Shown here one piece after another: positions 1 to 8,443 of a stretch of DNA of 64,000 bases (the first letter of the stretch is position 1; every line of letters starts with the position of its first letter). The notes beneath the pieces were generated by a model. The model was not told the origin of the DNA and ran no database searches. It saw only the letters and a list, made by a program, of their open reading frames with translations. The stretch is from Alphaproteobacteria bacterium (lineage in GTDB: Bacteria; Pseudomonadota; Alphaproteobacteria; UBA828), in NCBI GenBank assembly GCA_011523425.1, contig WTGU01000144.1, forward strand, positions 25,008-89,007, given 5' to 3'. Both the position numbers and the translations under genes were made by a program.

Positions 1-1
1 G

Positions 2-247
2 CAGGTTTCCGCCATCGTGGATCGCGGTGACGTCCGCATCGTGCTGGACTGCGACAGGATGAGCTATGTCAGCAGCGCCGGCCTGCGCGTGCTGCTCCTC
101 TGTGCCCGGAAATGCCAGCAGGGCGGCGGCAAGCTGGCCATCGCGGGCCTGCAGCCGGAATGCCTGTCGGTATTGGAGATGAGCGGATTTCACAAGATCA
201 TCGAGTGCCACGAGACGAGCGAGGCCGCGCTCGCCGCCGTCTCGTGA
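2..247 (+). CDS. STAS-domain protein (anti-sigma factor antagonist-like), 5' end missing
   Basis: The reading frame is open from the first bases of the window, so the N-terminus lies upstream; a GTG at 17 is in frame but is probably internal. The visible 82 residues end in a typical STAS fold: a hydrophobic strand (VRIVLDCDRMSYV), then SSAGLRVLL, where one serine occupies the site phosphorylated in SpoIIAA/RsbV-type antagonists, then helix and strand to a C-terminus at the usual distance. Proteins of this type bind anti-sigma or switch kinases in partner-switching pathways; no kinase or phosphatase partner is visible here, though one could lie upstream. It is followed after 49 bases by the GPP34 gene on the same strand. 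The family call is firm; the role is open. Confidence 0.8.
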   Translation, partial: QVSAIVDRGDVRIVLDCDRMSYVSSAGLRVLLLCARKCQQGGGKLAIAGLQPECLSVLEMSGFHKIIECHETSEAALAAVS

Positions 248-296
248 GGCCCGGCCGCCGCCGCCGGCCCTCTTCTCGTCGTCCGGAGTCGATTCC

Positions 297-965
297 ATGC
301 TGACGTTCCACGAAGAGATCATGGTGCTCCTTCTCCATGACGAGAACGGCACCTTCCTGCCGGTGAGCGAGCACACGCTCAACCGCGCTCTGACGGGCGC
401 GGTGCTCATGGACCTGGCGTTCGCCAACAGGATCGATACCGATCCCGAGCGGCTGGTCGTCATCGATACCACGCCGACCGGCGATCCCCTGCTCGATCGC
501 ATACTGGCCCGCATCGCCGCCGAGACGGGCAGCGCGGACAGCAGGACGTGGATCGAGACCCTGTCCGCCGAGGAGGCGTCCTCGGAGCAGGCGGGAACGA
601 TCCGGATGGCCGCGCTCGACCGGCTGGTGGAACGCGGCGTTCTGGAACGCCGGGAGGAGAAGTTCCTGTGGGTCTTCCGCGCCCGGCGCTACCCGACCAT
701 CGACGGGAAGGTCGAGCAGGAGGCGAAGAAGCGCATCGCGGACGTGCTCTTCTCCGAAGAGATCCCGGACCCGCGAGACGTCGCCCTCATCTGCCTCGTC
801 GATAGCTGCAACATCCTGCAGACCATCTTCTCGAAGCGGGAGATCGACCGGGTCGAGCCGCGCATCGAGCAGATCCGCAAGATGGACCTGATCGGGCGCG
901 AGATGGCTGGCGCCATCGCCGACATCGAGCGGGCCATCGCCATCGCGGCGGCGCACACCTTCTGA
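297..965 (+). CDS. GPP34 (GOLPH3-like) phosphoprotein family protein
   Basis: A 222-residue protein matching the bacterial GPP34 family (related to eukaryotic Golgi phosphoprotein 3, a phosphoinositide-binding membrane adaptor). Visible family features are the N-terminal LTFHEEIMVLLL strand/helix with a short acidic loop, the alanine-rich LNRALTGAVLMDLAFANRI helix, the LVERGVLERREEKFLW winged-helix-like segment, and a long C-terminal helical region ending in the alanine-rich IERAIAIAAAH. There is no signal peptide or membrane segment, so it is probably cytosolic or peripheral to the membrane. The ATG follows a weak GGAG. It shares a strand with the STAS gene, suggesting a small signalling unit. 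The lipid ligand in bacteria is not established. Confidence 0.8.
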   Translation: MLTFHEEIMVLLLHDENGTFLPVSEHTLNRALTGAVLMDLAFANRIDTDPERLVVIDTTPTGDPLLDRILARIAAETGSADSRTWIETLSAEEASSEQAGTIRMAALDRLVERGVLERREEKFLWVFRARRYPTIDGKVEQEAKKRIADVLFSEEIPDPRDVALICLVDSCNILQTIFSKREIDRVEPRIEQIRKMDLIGREMAGAIADIERAIAIAAAHTF

Positions 966-994
966 CGCTTTCTGACAGTCCCGGACGGCAGCAA

Positions 995-1120
995 GAGCGT
1001 ATCCGTCTTTGACGGATACGCGACAGGCCGCGACCGCGACCCGCCGCTTATGCGGCGCCCTCGCGGAGGCGCCGGCAGGCGCGCGGAATCGCGCGACGGC
1101 CGGCTGCCGTGAGCGACAAA
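995..1120 (+). repeat. Dispersed hairpin repeat, family 1, copy A
   Basis: Begins with a perfect 11-bp inverted repeat, GCGTATCCGTC / GACGGATACGC (997-1007 and 1011-1021) with a 3-base loop. This is followed by AGGCCGCGACCGCG, a CGCCGC-TTAT-GCGGCG hairpin, and GC-rich stems ending in GCCGTGAGCGACAA. The same order of blocks recurs at 54441-54549 and, on the opposite strand and shortened, at 14101-14166. It lies between the converging GPP34 and ubiX genes, so it may act as a two-way terminator, but no long T tract follows the stem. Confidence 0.75.
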
Positions 1121-1129
1121 GAGGCGGCG

Positions 1130-1720
1130 TCAGTCGTCAGACGGCGCGGGGCGGCGGCCGAGCCCGCCCTGCCAGCGCGCGGACGTTTCCTGCCGCAGGC
1201 CGAACTGGTCGAGCACGCGCGCGACGGTGTAGTCGACCATCGCGTCGATGGACCGGGGCTCGTTGTAGAAGGACGGGACCGGCGGCAGGATGCTCACCCC
1301 GAGCCGCGCCAGCTTGAGCATGTTCTCCAGGTGGATGGCGCTCAGCGGCGTCTCGCGCACCATGAGGACGAGCGGCCGGCGCTCCTTGATCATCACATCG
1401 GCCGCGCGGTGGATCAGGTTCTCGCTGAGCCCGGAGGCGATGGCGGCCAGGCTCCGCGCCGAGCAGGGCGCGACCGCCATGCCGTCGATCGCGGCCGAGC
1501 CCGACGACATGAGCGCCGCCATGTCGCCCGGCCCGTAGTGACGATCGGCGAGCGCGTGAACCTCGTCGAGGCCCATGCCGGTCTCGTGCTCGAGGGTGTG
1601 CCGCCCCCACTTGCTGACGATCAGATGGGTCTCCACCGGCGTCGCGGCGAGCGCCTCGAGCAGGCGGACGCCGTAGACCGCGCCGCTCGCGCCGGTGATG
1701 CCGACGACGAGGCTCTTCAC
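1130..1720 (-). CDS. ubiX: UbiX flavin prenyltransferase
   Basis: UbiX joins dimethylallyl phosphate to FMN to make prenylated FMN, the cofactor of UbiD-type decarboxylases, and so supports ubiquinone synthesis. The 196-residue product has the FMN-binding GITGASGAVYG at residues 7-17, the VAPCSARSLAAIASG segment, the MIKERRPLVLMVRETPLS phosphate-binding region and the C-terminal PVPSFYNEP...DYTVARVLDQFGL signature, all standard for the family at the standard length. The GTG at 1720 is chosen because it places KSLVVGITG at the N-terminus as in other UbiX proteins; the longer open frame upstream is antisense noise over the amidotransferase gene. It begins 4 bases after the upstream amidotransferase stop, so the two are probably translationally coupled. 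No ubiD is in the window. Confidence 0.93.
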   Translation of the reverse strand: MKSLVVGITGASGAVYGVRLLEALAATPVETHLIVSKWGRHTLEHETGMGLDEVHALADRHYGPGDMAALMSSGSAAIDGMAVAPCSARSLAAIASGLSENLIHRAADVMIKERRPLVLMVRETPLSAIHLENMLKLARLGVSILPPVPSFYNEPRSIDAMVDYTVARVLDQFGLRQETSARWQGGLGRRPAPSDD

Positions 1721-1724
1721 CGCC

Positions 1725-2447
1725 CTAGCGCTCCGCACTCGCGAGCCAGAGCGCGAGGAAGCGCCCGAGCCACGCGTGCACCGCCCGGTGATACCTGGCG
1801 TGGTTCGCGCGCTGCTCCGCCACCGTCTGCGCGCCCCTGCGCCCCAGGTCCTCGGCCGGCGGGTCGCGGTCGAGCCAGCGCGAGAGCACCGCGTCGTCGA
1901 CCTCGGGGTGGAACTGCAGGCCCCAGGTCGTCTCCCCGTAGCGGAACGCCTGGTGCTCGAACACGTCGCGCCGCACGAGGTGACGCGCGCCCGCTGGCAT
2001 CGTAAACGCCTCGCCGTGACGATGCGCCACGGTGAGCGGCGCGTCGAGGGCGAGATCGTCGGCCGCGCCGTCCAGCGGCTCCACCGGGTAGTAGCCGAAC
2101 TCGTAGAGCCCGTCGGGATCGGGCCCCACCGTGGCGCCGAGAGTCCGGGCCACCATCTGGCTGCCGAGGCAGATGCCGAGCATCGGCACGCCCGCCGCCA
2201 TGACGCGGGGAATCCAGTCCAGCTCCGCCCGCACGTAGTCGACGTGGTCGTCGTTGGCGCTCTGCGGCCCGCCGAAGCTGACCACGCCCGCCAGCGAGTC
2301 CACGTCGTCGGGGAACGGCTCGCCCTTGTTGGCCCGGACGATGCGGGAGCGCCGCCCGAGCGCGGCGAGCAGAGACGGCACGGCACCGGCGTCGATGGCG
2401 GTGACGTGGGTCACGAGCACCACGGGTGCCTCTGGGTCTGCGCTCAT
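1725..2447 (-). CDS. Class I glutamine amidotransferase
   Basis: A 240-residue stand-alone GATase1 domain. The catalytic triad is visible: nucleophile Cys93 in MLGICLGSQ, His180 and Glu182 in LQFHPEVDD; the oxyanion loop is VVSFGGPQS near residue 56. Such proteins hydrolyse glutamine and pass ammonia to a partner, or act as gamma-glutamyl hydrolases (for example PuuD-like or GuaA-like stand-alone forms). There is no synthetase domain and no evident partner next to it, so the acceptor is unknown. It lies between lolD and ubiX on the same strand, 27 bases after the lolD stop. Confidence 0.85.
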   Translation of the reverse strand: MSADPEAPVVLVTHVTAIDAGAVPSLLAALGRRSRIVRANKGEPFPDDVDSLAGVVSFGGPQSANDDHVDYVRAELDWIPRVMAAGVPMLGICLGSQMVARTLGATVGPDPDGLYEFGYYPVEPLDGAADDLALDAPLTVAHRHGEAFTMPAGARHLVRRDVFEHQAFRYGETTWGLQFHPEVDDAVLSRWLDRDPPAEDLGRRGAQTVAEQRANHARYHRAVHAWLGRFLALWLASAER

Positions 2448-2474
2448 CCGCTCATCCGCTCGTGCCTGCGGCGA

Positions 2475-3176
2475 TCACGTGGCGACGAGAAGGCCGTTCT
2501 CGAGCGCAAACCGCCGGTCCATGCGCTCGGCCAACGCCATGTTGTGGGTCGCGACGAGCGCGGCGAGCCCGCTCATGCGCACGATATCGAGTAGGGCAGC
2601 GAACACCGAATCTGCGGTCTCGTGGTCGAGGTTGCCGGTCGGCTCGTCGGCAAGCAGCACCGCCGGCTCGTTGGCGATGGCACGGGCGATGGCGACGCGC
2701 TGCTGCTCGCCGCCCGAGAGGCGGGAGGGCCGATGGCTCGCGCGCGCTTCGAGGCCGAGGCGGGCGAGGAGCGCCTGGGCCCGCTCGCGCGCCGCGCGCC
2801 GGGAGCGGCCCGCGATCATCTGCGGCAGGACCACGTTCTCCAGCGCCGAGAACTCGGCCAGCAGATGGTGAAACTGATAGACGAAGCCGAGCCGCTCGCG
2901 CCGCACCCGGGTCCTGCGGCGGTCGGGCAGCCCGTCGCAGCGCTCGCCCGCGATGGCGATCTCGCCGGCATGGGGGCGCTCCAGCAGCCCGGCGATCTGG
3001 AGCAGGGTCGACTTGCCCGCGCCGGACGGCCCCACCAGGGCCACCATCTCGCCCGGCCCGACCGAGAGCGAGGCGCCCTTCAGCACCTCGATGGCGCTGC
3101 CCGCCTGATGGAAGGTGTGCGCCACCCCGCGCAGCTCGAGCGCGGGCGCGCCGCCGGTCGCGGCCGGGTCACTCAT
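2475..3176 (-). CDS. lolD: Lipoprotein-releasing ABC transporter ATP-binding protein LolD
   Basis: LolD supplies ATP hydrolysis for release of outer-membrane lipoproteins from the inner membrane to the chaperone LolA. The 233-residue product shows Walker A GPSGAGKS (49-56), signature LSGGEQQR (153-160), and Walker B/D-loop ADEPTGNLD (176-184), the GNLD ending being characteristic of the LolD/MacB group. Its ATG at 3176 lies inside the last codons of the permease gene (8-base overlap), so transporter subunits are translationally coupled. Confidence 0.93.
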   Translation of the reverse strand: MSDPAATGGAPALELRGVAHTFHQAGSAIEVLKGASLSVGPGEMVALVGPSGAGKSTLLQIAGLLERPHAGEIAIAGERCDGLPDRRRTRVRRERLGFVYQFHHLLAEFSALENVVLPQMIAGRSRRAARERAQALLARLGLEARASHRPSRLSGGEQQRVAIARAIANEPAVLLADEPTGNLDHETADSVFAALLDIVRMSGLAALVATHNMALAERMDRRFALENGLLVAT

Positions 3177-4413
3177 AGCGAAGCGCCTCCACCGGATCGA
3201 GCCGCGCCGCCCGCCAGGAGGGGTAGATCGTCGCCAGGAACGAGAGGCCGATCGCCATCACCGCCACCATCGCCACCTCGCCCGCGTCGATCCGGGACGG
3301 GAGCTGCGAGAGGAAGCGGATCTCCGCCGGGAACAGCGCCGTATCCGTCAGGTTCTCCAGCCAGAGCCTGATGGCGTCGATGTTGGCGGCGAAGGCGATG
3401 CCGCCGACGACGCCGAGCGCCGTTCCCGCCAGCCCGATCGCCGCCCCGTTCATGAAGAAGATGCGCAGGATCTGCCCGCGCGTCGCCCCCATGGTGCGCA
3501 GGATGGCGATGTCGCGGCCCTTGTCCTTCACCACCATGATCAGCCCGGCGATGATGTTGAAGGCAGCGACCAGCACGATCAGGGTCAGGATCACGAACAT
3601 CACGTTGCGCTCGACCTGAAGCGCGTTGACGAACTGCGCGTTGGCCCGGCGCCAGTCGACGACCCAGCCCTGCTGCCCGACGGCGGCGCGCACGCCGGCC
3701 TCGACCGCGCGCAGGCGTTCGGGATCGGCGGCGGTCAGCCCGATGGCGGTGACCGCGCCGGGCAACCTGAAATAGATCTGGGCGAGGTCGAGCGGCATCA
3801 GGACGTAGGTGCTGTCGTACTCGAACATGCCGACGTCGAAGGTCGCCACCACGGGATAGGCGCGCGAGCGGGGCATGGTCCCCATCAGCGTCGCCCGGCC
3901 GTCGGGCGAGAGCAGCGTGATCGACTCGCCGACCCTGACGCCGAGCTTGCGCGCCATGCGCTCGCCGATCACGACCCCCTCGCCGTCGGTGAAGCCCTCG
4001 AGCCGGCCGCTGACGATGTTCTCGGTGAGGAGCGGGCGCGCCGCCAGATAGTCGTCGCGCACGCCGCGCACCTGGCCGAAGGTGGCGTTGCCCCCGGCCG
4101 CCGCGATCACCTGGCCCTCGACGGCCGGCGAGACGGAGACGACGCCGTCGACCGCCCTGATGCGTTCGACCAGCGGATCGAAGTCCACGAGCCTCTCGTC
4201 GAAGGAATAGACCGTCATGTGCCCGTTGAGCCCGAGGATGCGGGCCACCAGCTCCTCGCGGAATCCGTTCATCACCGACATGACGATGATGAGCGTGGCG
4301 ACGCCGAGGAAGATGCCGATCAGGGAGAACGCCGCGATGACGGAGACCAGACCCTCCTGCCGCCGCGCGCGCAGGTAGCGAAACGCGACGAGGCGCTCGA
4401 AGGCCGAGAACAT
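3169..4413 (-). CDS. lolC: Lipoprotein-releasing ABC transporter permease, LolC/LolE family
   Basis: A 414-residue inner-membrane permease. It has the LolC/E plan: a first membrane segment near residues 22-47 ([19 protein letters not shown]), a periplasmic domain of about 215 residues containing the VSVSPAVEG and RG/GxRVG-like segments, and three C-terminal membrane segments ending in the cytoplasmic [18 protein letters not shown] motif shared by this superfamily. Only one permease gene is present, so the complex is probably a LolF-type homodimer as in many non-enteric proteobacteria. It sits 12 bases after proS and overlaps lolD. Confidence 0.9.
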   Translation of the reverse strand: MFSAFERLVAFRYLRARRQEGLVSVIAAFSLIGIFLGVATLIIVMSVMNGFREELVARILGLNGHMTVYSFDERLVDFDPLVERIRAVDGVVSVSPAVEGQVIAAAGGNATFGQVRGVRDDYLAARPLLTENIVSGRLEGFTDGEGVVIGERMARKLGVRVGESITLLSPDGRATLMGTMPRSRAYPVVATFDVGMFEYDSTYVLMPLDLAQIYFRLPGAVTAIGLTAADPERLRAVEAGVRAAVGQQGWVVDWRRANAQFVNALQVERNVMFVILTLIVLVAAFNIIAGLIMVVKDKGRDIAILRTMGATRGQILRIFFMNGAAIGLAGTALGVVGGIAFAANIDAIRLWLENLTDTALFPAEIRFLSQLPSRIDAGEVAMVAVMAIGLSFLATIYPSWRAARLDPVEALRYE

Positions 4414-4425
4414 GCGCGCCGGCCG

Positions 4426-5742
4426 CTAGCCGCCGGTCAGGCGCGCCAGCACCGACTCGAACGAGAGCGCCTCGGCCTCGCCGCCGCTCCGCGCCTTCAG
4501 CTCGGCCGTGCCGGACTTGACGCCGCGCGGCCCGACCGCGACCTGCCAGGGCAGGCCGATCAGCTCCATCTCCGCGAACTTGACGCCCGCACGCTCGTCC
4601 CGGTCGTCGTAGAGCACCTCGACGCCGGCGTCCGCGAGGCTGGCGTAGAGCGCGTCGCACGCCTCGTCGCAGGCCGGATCGCCGGCACGGAGATTGACGA
4701 GCCCGACCGCGAACGGCGCCGCGATCTCGGGCCAGACGATGCCCGCCTCGTCGTGGCTCGCCTCGATAATGGCGCCCGCGAGGCGGGAGACGCCGATTCC
4801 GTAGGAGCCCATCTCGACCGCGACCTCGGCGCCGTCTGCGTCGGTCACGGTCGCGCCCATAGCCTTCGAGTACTTGGTGCCGAAGTAGAAGATGTGGCCT
4901 ACCTCGATGCCGCGGCCCTGGTAGAGGGACTCGGCCGCGACCGGGCACCGCTCCGGGTCGTGCTTGTCGTCGGTGGCGGCGTAGAGCCGGGTCCACTCGT
5001 CCACGATCGGCTGCAGGTCCGCCTCGTAGTCGATCGCCATCGCCAGCGGGTCGGTATCGAGCCAGGCGCGGTCGCAGTAGACGGCGCTCTCGCCCGTGTC
5101 GGCCAGCACGATGAACTCGTGGCTGTAGTCGCCGCCGATGGCGCCGCTCTCCGCCTGCATCGGGATCGAGGTGAGCCCGAGCCGGGCGAAGGTGCGCAAG
5201 TACGCCACGAACATCCTGTTGTAGGAGCGCACGGCGCCGGCATGGTCGATGTCGAAGGAGTAGTTGTCCTTCATGTAGAACTCGCGGCCGCGCATGATGC
5301 CGAAGCGCGGGCGCAGCTCGTCCCGGAACTTCCACTGGATCTGGTAGAGGTTCTGCGGCAGGTCGCGATAGCTGCGCACCGACTGGCGGAAGATGTCGGT
5401 CACCACCTCCTCGTGGGTGGGGCCGAAGAGCATCGGGCGCTCGTGCCGGTCGGTGAAGCGCAGCATCTCCCTGCCGTAGTCCTGGTAGCGGCCGCTCTCC
5501 TCCCAGAGCTCGGCCGGCTGCACCGCCGGCATGAGGATCTCCTGGCAGCCGGCGGCGTCCATCTCCTCGCGCACCACCTGCTCGATCTTGCGCAGCACGC
5601 GGTGGCCGAGCGGCAGCCAACTGTAGATGCCGGCGCTGGACTGCCGGATCATGCCGGCACGCAGCATCAGCCGGTGAGACACGATCTGCGCCTCGGCCGG
5701 GTTCTCCCTCAGGGTCGGCAGAAAGTAACGTGAGCGCCGCAT
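4426..5742 (-). CDS. proS: Prolyl-tRNA synthetase, short type without editing insertion
   Basis: Charges tRNA-Pro with proline. Class II motifs are clear: [14 protein letters not shown] at the N-terminus, the motif 1 region [17 protein letters not shown], the motif 2 region around [17 protein letters not shown], motif 3 [11 protein letters not shown], and an anticodon-binding domain from about residue 345 to the end. The protein has 438 residues, against about 570 for the E. coli type, and the gap falls between motifs 2 and 3 where the Ala-Pro editing INS domain normally sits; this is the alphaproteobacterial type. The ATG at 5742 is preferred over upstream in-frame ATGs because [10 protein letters not shown] is the usual N-terminus. 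Confidence 0.95.
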   Translation of the reverse strand: MRRSRYFLPTLRENPAEAQIVSHRLMLRAGMIRQSSAGIYSWLPLGHRVLRKIEQVVREEMDAAGCQEILMPAVQPAELWEESGRYQDYGREMLRFTDRHERPMLFGPTHEEVVTDIFRQSVRSYRDLPQNLYQIQWKFRDELRPRFGIMRGREFYMKDNYSFDIDHAGAVRSYNRMFVAYLRTFARLGLTSIPMQAESGAIGGDYSHEFIVLADTGESAVYCDRAWLDTDPLAMAIDYEADLQPIVDEWTRLYAATDDKHDPERCPVAAESLYQGRGIEVGHIFYFGTKYSKAMGATVTDADGAEVAVEMGSYGIGVSRLAGAIIEASHDEAGIVWPEIAAPFAVGLVNLRAGDPACDEACDALYASLADAGVEVLYDDRDERAGVKFAEMELIGLPWQVAVGPRGVKSGTAELKARSGGEAEALSFESVLARLTGG

Positions 5743-5879
5743 GGACTGTCGCCTCGCTCGCATCGAACGCGCCGCGTTTATGCCCAAGGCCGGGGCAAAG
5801 CGCAATGCGGCGGCGCGGCAACGGCGCGTGCGCCACCGGCGACGGTGATAGAGTCCCTCGACGCCGCCAGGAGGTCCCC

Positions 5880-6266
5880 ATGCTGAAGATCTACAATCCC
5901 GGCGATATCGCCGGCCCGTTCGGCCACTACGACCACGGCGTCGAGGCGGTGAACGTCTCGCGCCTGCTGCACGTATCGGGGCAGGTCGGCACCGATCCCG
6001 ACGGCAGCGTGCCGGACGAGGTGGAGGCGCAGATCGAGCGCGTCTGGCTCAACATCGAGGCCGTGCTCGCCGACGCCGACATGAGCACCGCCAATATCGT
6101 GCGCACCATCACCTACATGTTGGACCGGAGCGCCGTGCCGCTGCTCGGCGCCGCCCGGCTCCGGCATCTCGGCGCCGATCACAAGGCCGCGTCGTCGACC
6201 ATCGTCGTCGCCGGCCTGGTGCGGCCCGAGTGGAAGGTCGAGATCGACGCCGTGGCCGTGGCCTGA
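5880..6266 (+). CDS. RidA/YjgF/Rid family protein
   Basis: A 128-residue Rid-family protein. These are trimers, many of which hydrolyse reactive enamines and imines from PLP enzymes; others act in catabolic pathways. Family landmarks are the [17 protein letters not shown] segment and the [16 protein letters not shown] helix/strand. The arginine that binds the substrate carboxylate in RidA (Arg105 of E. coli) is not obvious in the C-terminal [15 protein letters not shown], so this may be another Rid subgroup. AGGAGG lies 6 bases before the ATG. It heads a forward run with the ligase, hydratase and E1 genes, divergent from proS. Confidence 0.85.
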   Translation: MLKIYNPGDIAGPFGHYDHGVEAVNVSRLLHVSGQVGTDPDGSVPDEVEAQIERVWLNIEAVLADADMSTANIVRTITYMLDRSAVPLLGAARLRHLGADHKAASSTIVVAGLVRPEWKVEIDAVAVA

Positions 6267-6332
6267 GCCGGGAGAGCCGCGCTGACCCCCACCGCGCTCG
6301 GGCAGGAGCGCTGGCGTGCCCAGCGCGCCTAC

Positions 6333-7547
6333 GTGATGGAACGCTCGCCCTTCCTCGCCCGGCTCTGGGGCGACGGACCTGTGCCGGAGCGGCTGGAGGA
6401 CCTGCCCGCGCTCCCCCTCTGCGACAAGGCGATGCTGCGCGAGGCGCAGGCGGCGCGCCCGCCCTTCGGCGACTATCTCGCGACCCGGCCCGAGCGTGTG
6501 GTCCGCCTGCACCGCACCTCGGGCACCACCGGCCAGGCCATGAACATCGCCCAGACCGGGACGGACGCGGCGCAGACGGCCGAGGTGGGCGGGCGCTGCT
6601 TCCGCGCCGCGGGCCTCGCGCCGGGCACGCTCACGGTCCATTGCCTCAACTACCGGATGTGGATGGGCGGGGTGAGCGACCACCTCGCGCTGGAGGCGGC
6701 GGGCGCGACCGTCATCCCCTTCGGCACAGGCGACAGCGCGCTCCTGGTGCGCACGATCCTCGACCTCGGGATCGCCGCGATCCACTGCACGCCCTCCTAC
6801 CCCGCCGCCCTGGAGCGAACCGTCGCGGAGCAGTTCCCGGGCCTCGCGCCGCGCGATCTCGGGCTCCGGCTCGGCCTCTTCGGCGGCGAGGCGGGGCTCG
6901 ATAACCCGAGCTTCCGGGCACGGCTGGAGTCGGTCTGGGGCTTCGCCGCGCGCAACGCCAACTACGGCGTCTCCGACGCGTTCAGCATCTTCGCGAGCCA
7001 GTGCGAGGCGAACGACGACCTGCACTTCCTGGCCGGAGACGTGCTGCATGCGGAGCTGATCGAGCCGGAGAGCGCAGAGCCCGTGCCGTGGCGCGACGGC
7101 GAGAGCGGCGAGCTGGTGCTGACCCACCTCGCGCGCGAGGCGCAGCCGCTGGTGCGCTTCCGCACCGGCGACGTGATCGCGGTGACCGGAACCGGCGCTT
7201 GCGCCTGCGGACGGGTCGTGCCCCGCTTCCGCGTGCTCGGCCGCAGCGACGACATGGTGGTGGTGCGGGGCGTGAACGTCTTCCCCGCTGCGGTCGGCGG
7301 CGTGATCGCAGGCTTCGACGCGCTCTCGGGCGAGTTCCGCATCCGGCTCAAGGGCCGCGGCCCCTACGACCGGCTGCCGGTGGAGGCGGAGCTCGCGCCG
7401 GGCCACGAGGCGACGGACGCGCTCGCCGCCCGCGTCGAGGACGCGCTCCGGGCGACGCTCCGCGCGTCTGCCCGCGTGACCCTGCTGCCGCCTGCCGCGC
7501 TGCCGCGTACCGGCGGCAAGACGCGGCGCCTGCTCAGGGAGGACTGA
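6333..7547 (+). CDS. AMP-binding CoA ligase, phenylacetate-CoA ligase-like
   Basis: Activates a carboxylate as acyl-AMP and then acyl-CoA. The ATP-binding loop is LHRTSGTTGQAMN, the later core motif is MVVVRGVNVFPAAV, and a C-terminal subdomain ends in RTGGKTRRLL, all like PaaK. From the GTG at 6333 the protein has 404 residues, short at the N-terminus: the frame continues upstream to a CTG at 6282 and those residues (QERWRAQRAYVMERSPFLARL) match the usual start of the family. A GGGAGA sits just before that CTG, so a CTG start is possible. The stop lies 2 bases before the hydratase ATG, implying one operon. The substrate is unknown. Confidence 0.8.
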   Translation: MMERSPFLARLWGDGPVPERLEDLPALPLCDKAMLREAQAARPPFGDYLATRPERVVRLHRTSGTTGQAMNIAQTGTDAAQTAEVGGRCFRAAGLAPGTLTVHCLNYRMWMGGVSDHLALEAAGATVIPFGTGDSALLVRTILDLGIAAIHCTPSYPAALERTVAEQFPGLAPRDLGLRLGLFGGEAGLDNPSFRARLESVWGFAARNANYGVSDAFSIFASQCEANDDLHFLAGDVLHAELIEPESAEPVPWRDGESGELVLTHLAREAQPLVRFRTGDVIAVTGTGACACGRVVPRFRVLGRSDDMVVVRGVNVFPAAVGGVIAGFDALSGEFRIRLKGRGPYDRLPVEAELAPGHEATDALAARVEDALRATLRASARVTLLPPAALPRTGGKTRRLLRED

Positions 7548-7549
7548 CG

Positions 7550-8317
7550 ATGCCCGGCACCGTGCAGAGCGAGACGAAGGACGGCGTCGCCACGCTGACG
7601 CTCAACAGGCCGGAGCGGCTCAACGCGCTCAACGACGCGCTGCTGGCCGACCTCTGCGCCGCCCTGGACGCGGCACTCGCCGACGATGCGGTCGGCGCGC
7701 TCGTGCTGCGCGGGGCGGGGCGGGCCTTCTGCGCGGGCGACGACCTCAAGGAGATCGAGAGCCAGACGGCCGGCGAGGCACAGACGCGGGCTTTCATCGA
7801 AGCGATCCAGGCGGTCAGCCGCCGCCTCGTGCTGGGCGACCGGGTGGTGGTCGGCGCGATCCACGGCTGGGCCGTGGGCGGCGGGCTGGAATGGGCGATC
7901 AACTGCGACCTCGCGGTCTTCGCCGAGGGCACCCGGTGCTTCTTCCCGGAGATCGCGTGGGGCATGTTCCCGACCGGCGGCGTGACGGCGATCCTGCCCC
8001 GCATCATCGGCCTCGCGAAGACCCGCGAGCTGCTGCTGCTGGGCGAGACCTTCGACGCGCACGAGGCGCAGGCGATGGGCCTCGCCTGGCGCGTGGTGCC
8101 CGAGGACGAGGTGTTCGACGCAGCACACGAGACCGCAGCCCGCATCGCCGCCCTGCCGCAGCCCGCCGTGCGCGACCTCAAGAGGGTGCTCAACCGGGCG
8201 GGCTCCCTCGATGTCGAGGGCGCGCTCGCGCTGGAGACGGAGGCGACCGTGCGCCGCTTCCTCGACCCCGCGACCGCCGAGCGGGTGAAGGGTTTTGGCG
8301 GCAGCCGCGCCGGCTAG
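7550..8317 (+). CDS. Enoyl-CoA hydratase/isomerase family protein
   Basis: A 255-residue crotonase-fold protein. The oxyanion-hole segments are RAFCAGDDLKE (59-69) and GWAVGGGLEW; both hydratase glutamates are present, Glu114 in GGLEWAINCD and Glu134 in FPEIAWG, so it could hydrate an enoyl-CoA. The start is fixed by the CAGGGAGG ribosome site and by tight spacing after the ligase gene. Together with the ligase it suggests activation of an acid followed by beta-oxidation-type hydration. The exact substrate cannot be read from the sequence. Confidence 0.85.
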   Translation: MPGTVQSETKDGVATLTLNRPERLNALNDALLADLCAALDAALADDAVGALVLRGAGRAFCAGDDLKEIESQTAGEAQTRAFIEAIQAVSRRLVLGDRVVVGAIHGWAVGGGLEWAINCDLAVFAEGTRCFFPEIAWGMFPTGGVTAILPRIIGLAKTRELLLLGETFDAHEAQAMGLAWRVVPEDEVFDAAHETAARIAALPQPAVRDLKRVLNRAGSLDVEGALALETEATVRRFLDPATAERVKGFGGSRAG

Positions 8318-8443
8318 CCGCGCCTCTCCGCCCAGCCTCCGCCTTCCCTCCCCGCCCGGCCGCTGCCGGGGCGGCGTTGCGCGCAGGCGGTGCCGGGACG
8401 ACAATGCGCCGGGATAACGCCGCAGACGCGGGAGGCAACGGCG

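Noticed and set aside
3115..5733. Very long open frame on the plus strand over lolC and proS
   Set aside because: It is antisense to two clear housekeeping genes and has the His/Asp/Arg/Gly-rich composition of frames that stay open by high GC third positions. Similar long shadows at 7364-10351 (minus) and 20515-23043 (minus) were rejected for the same reason.
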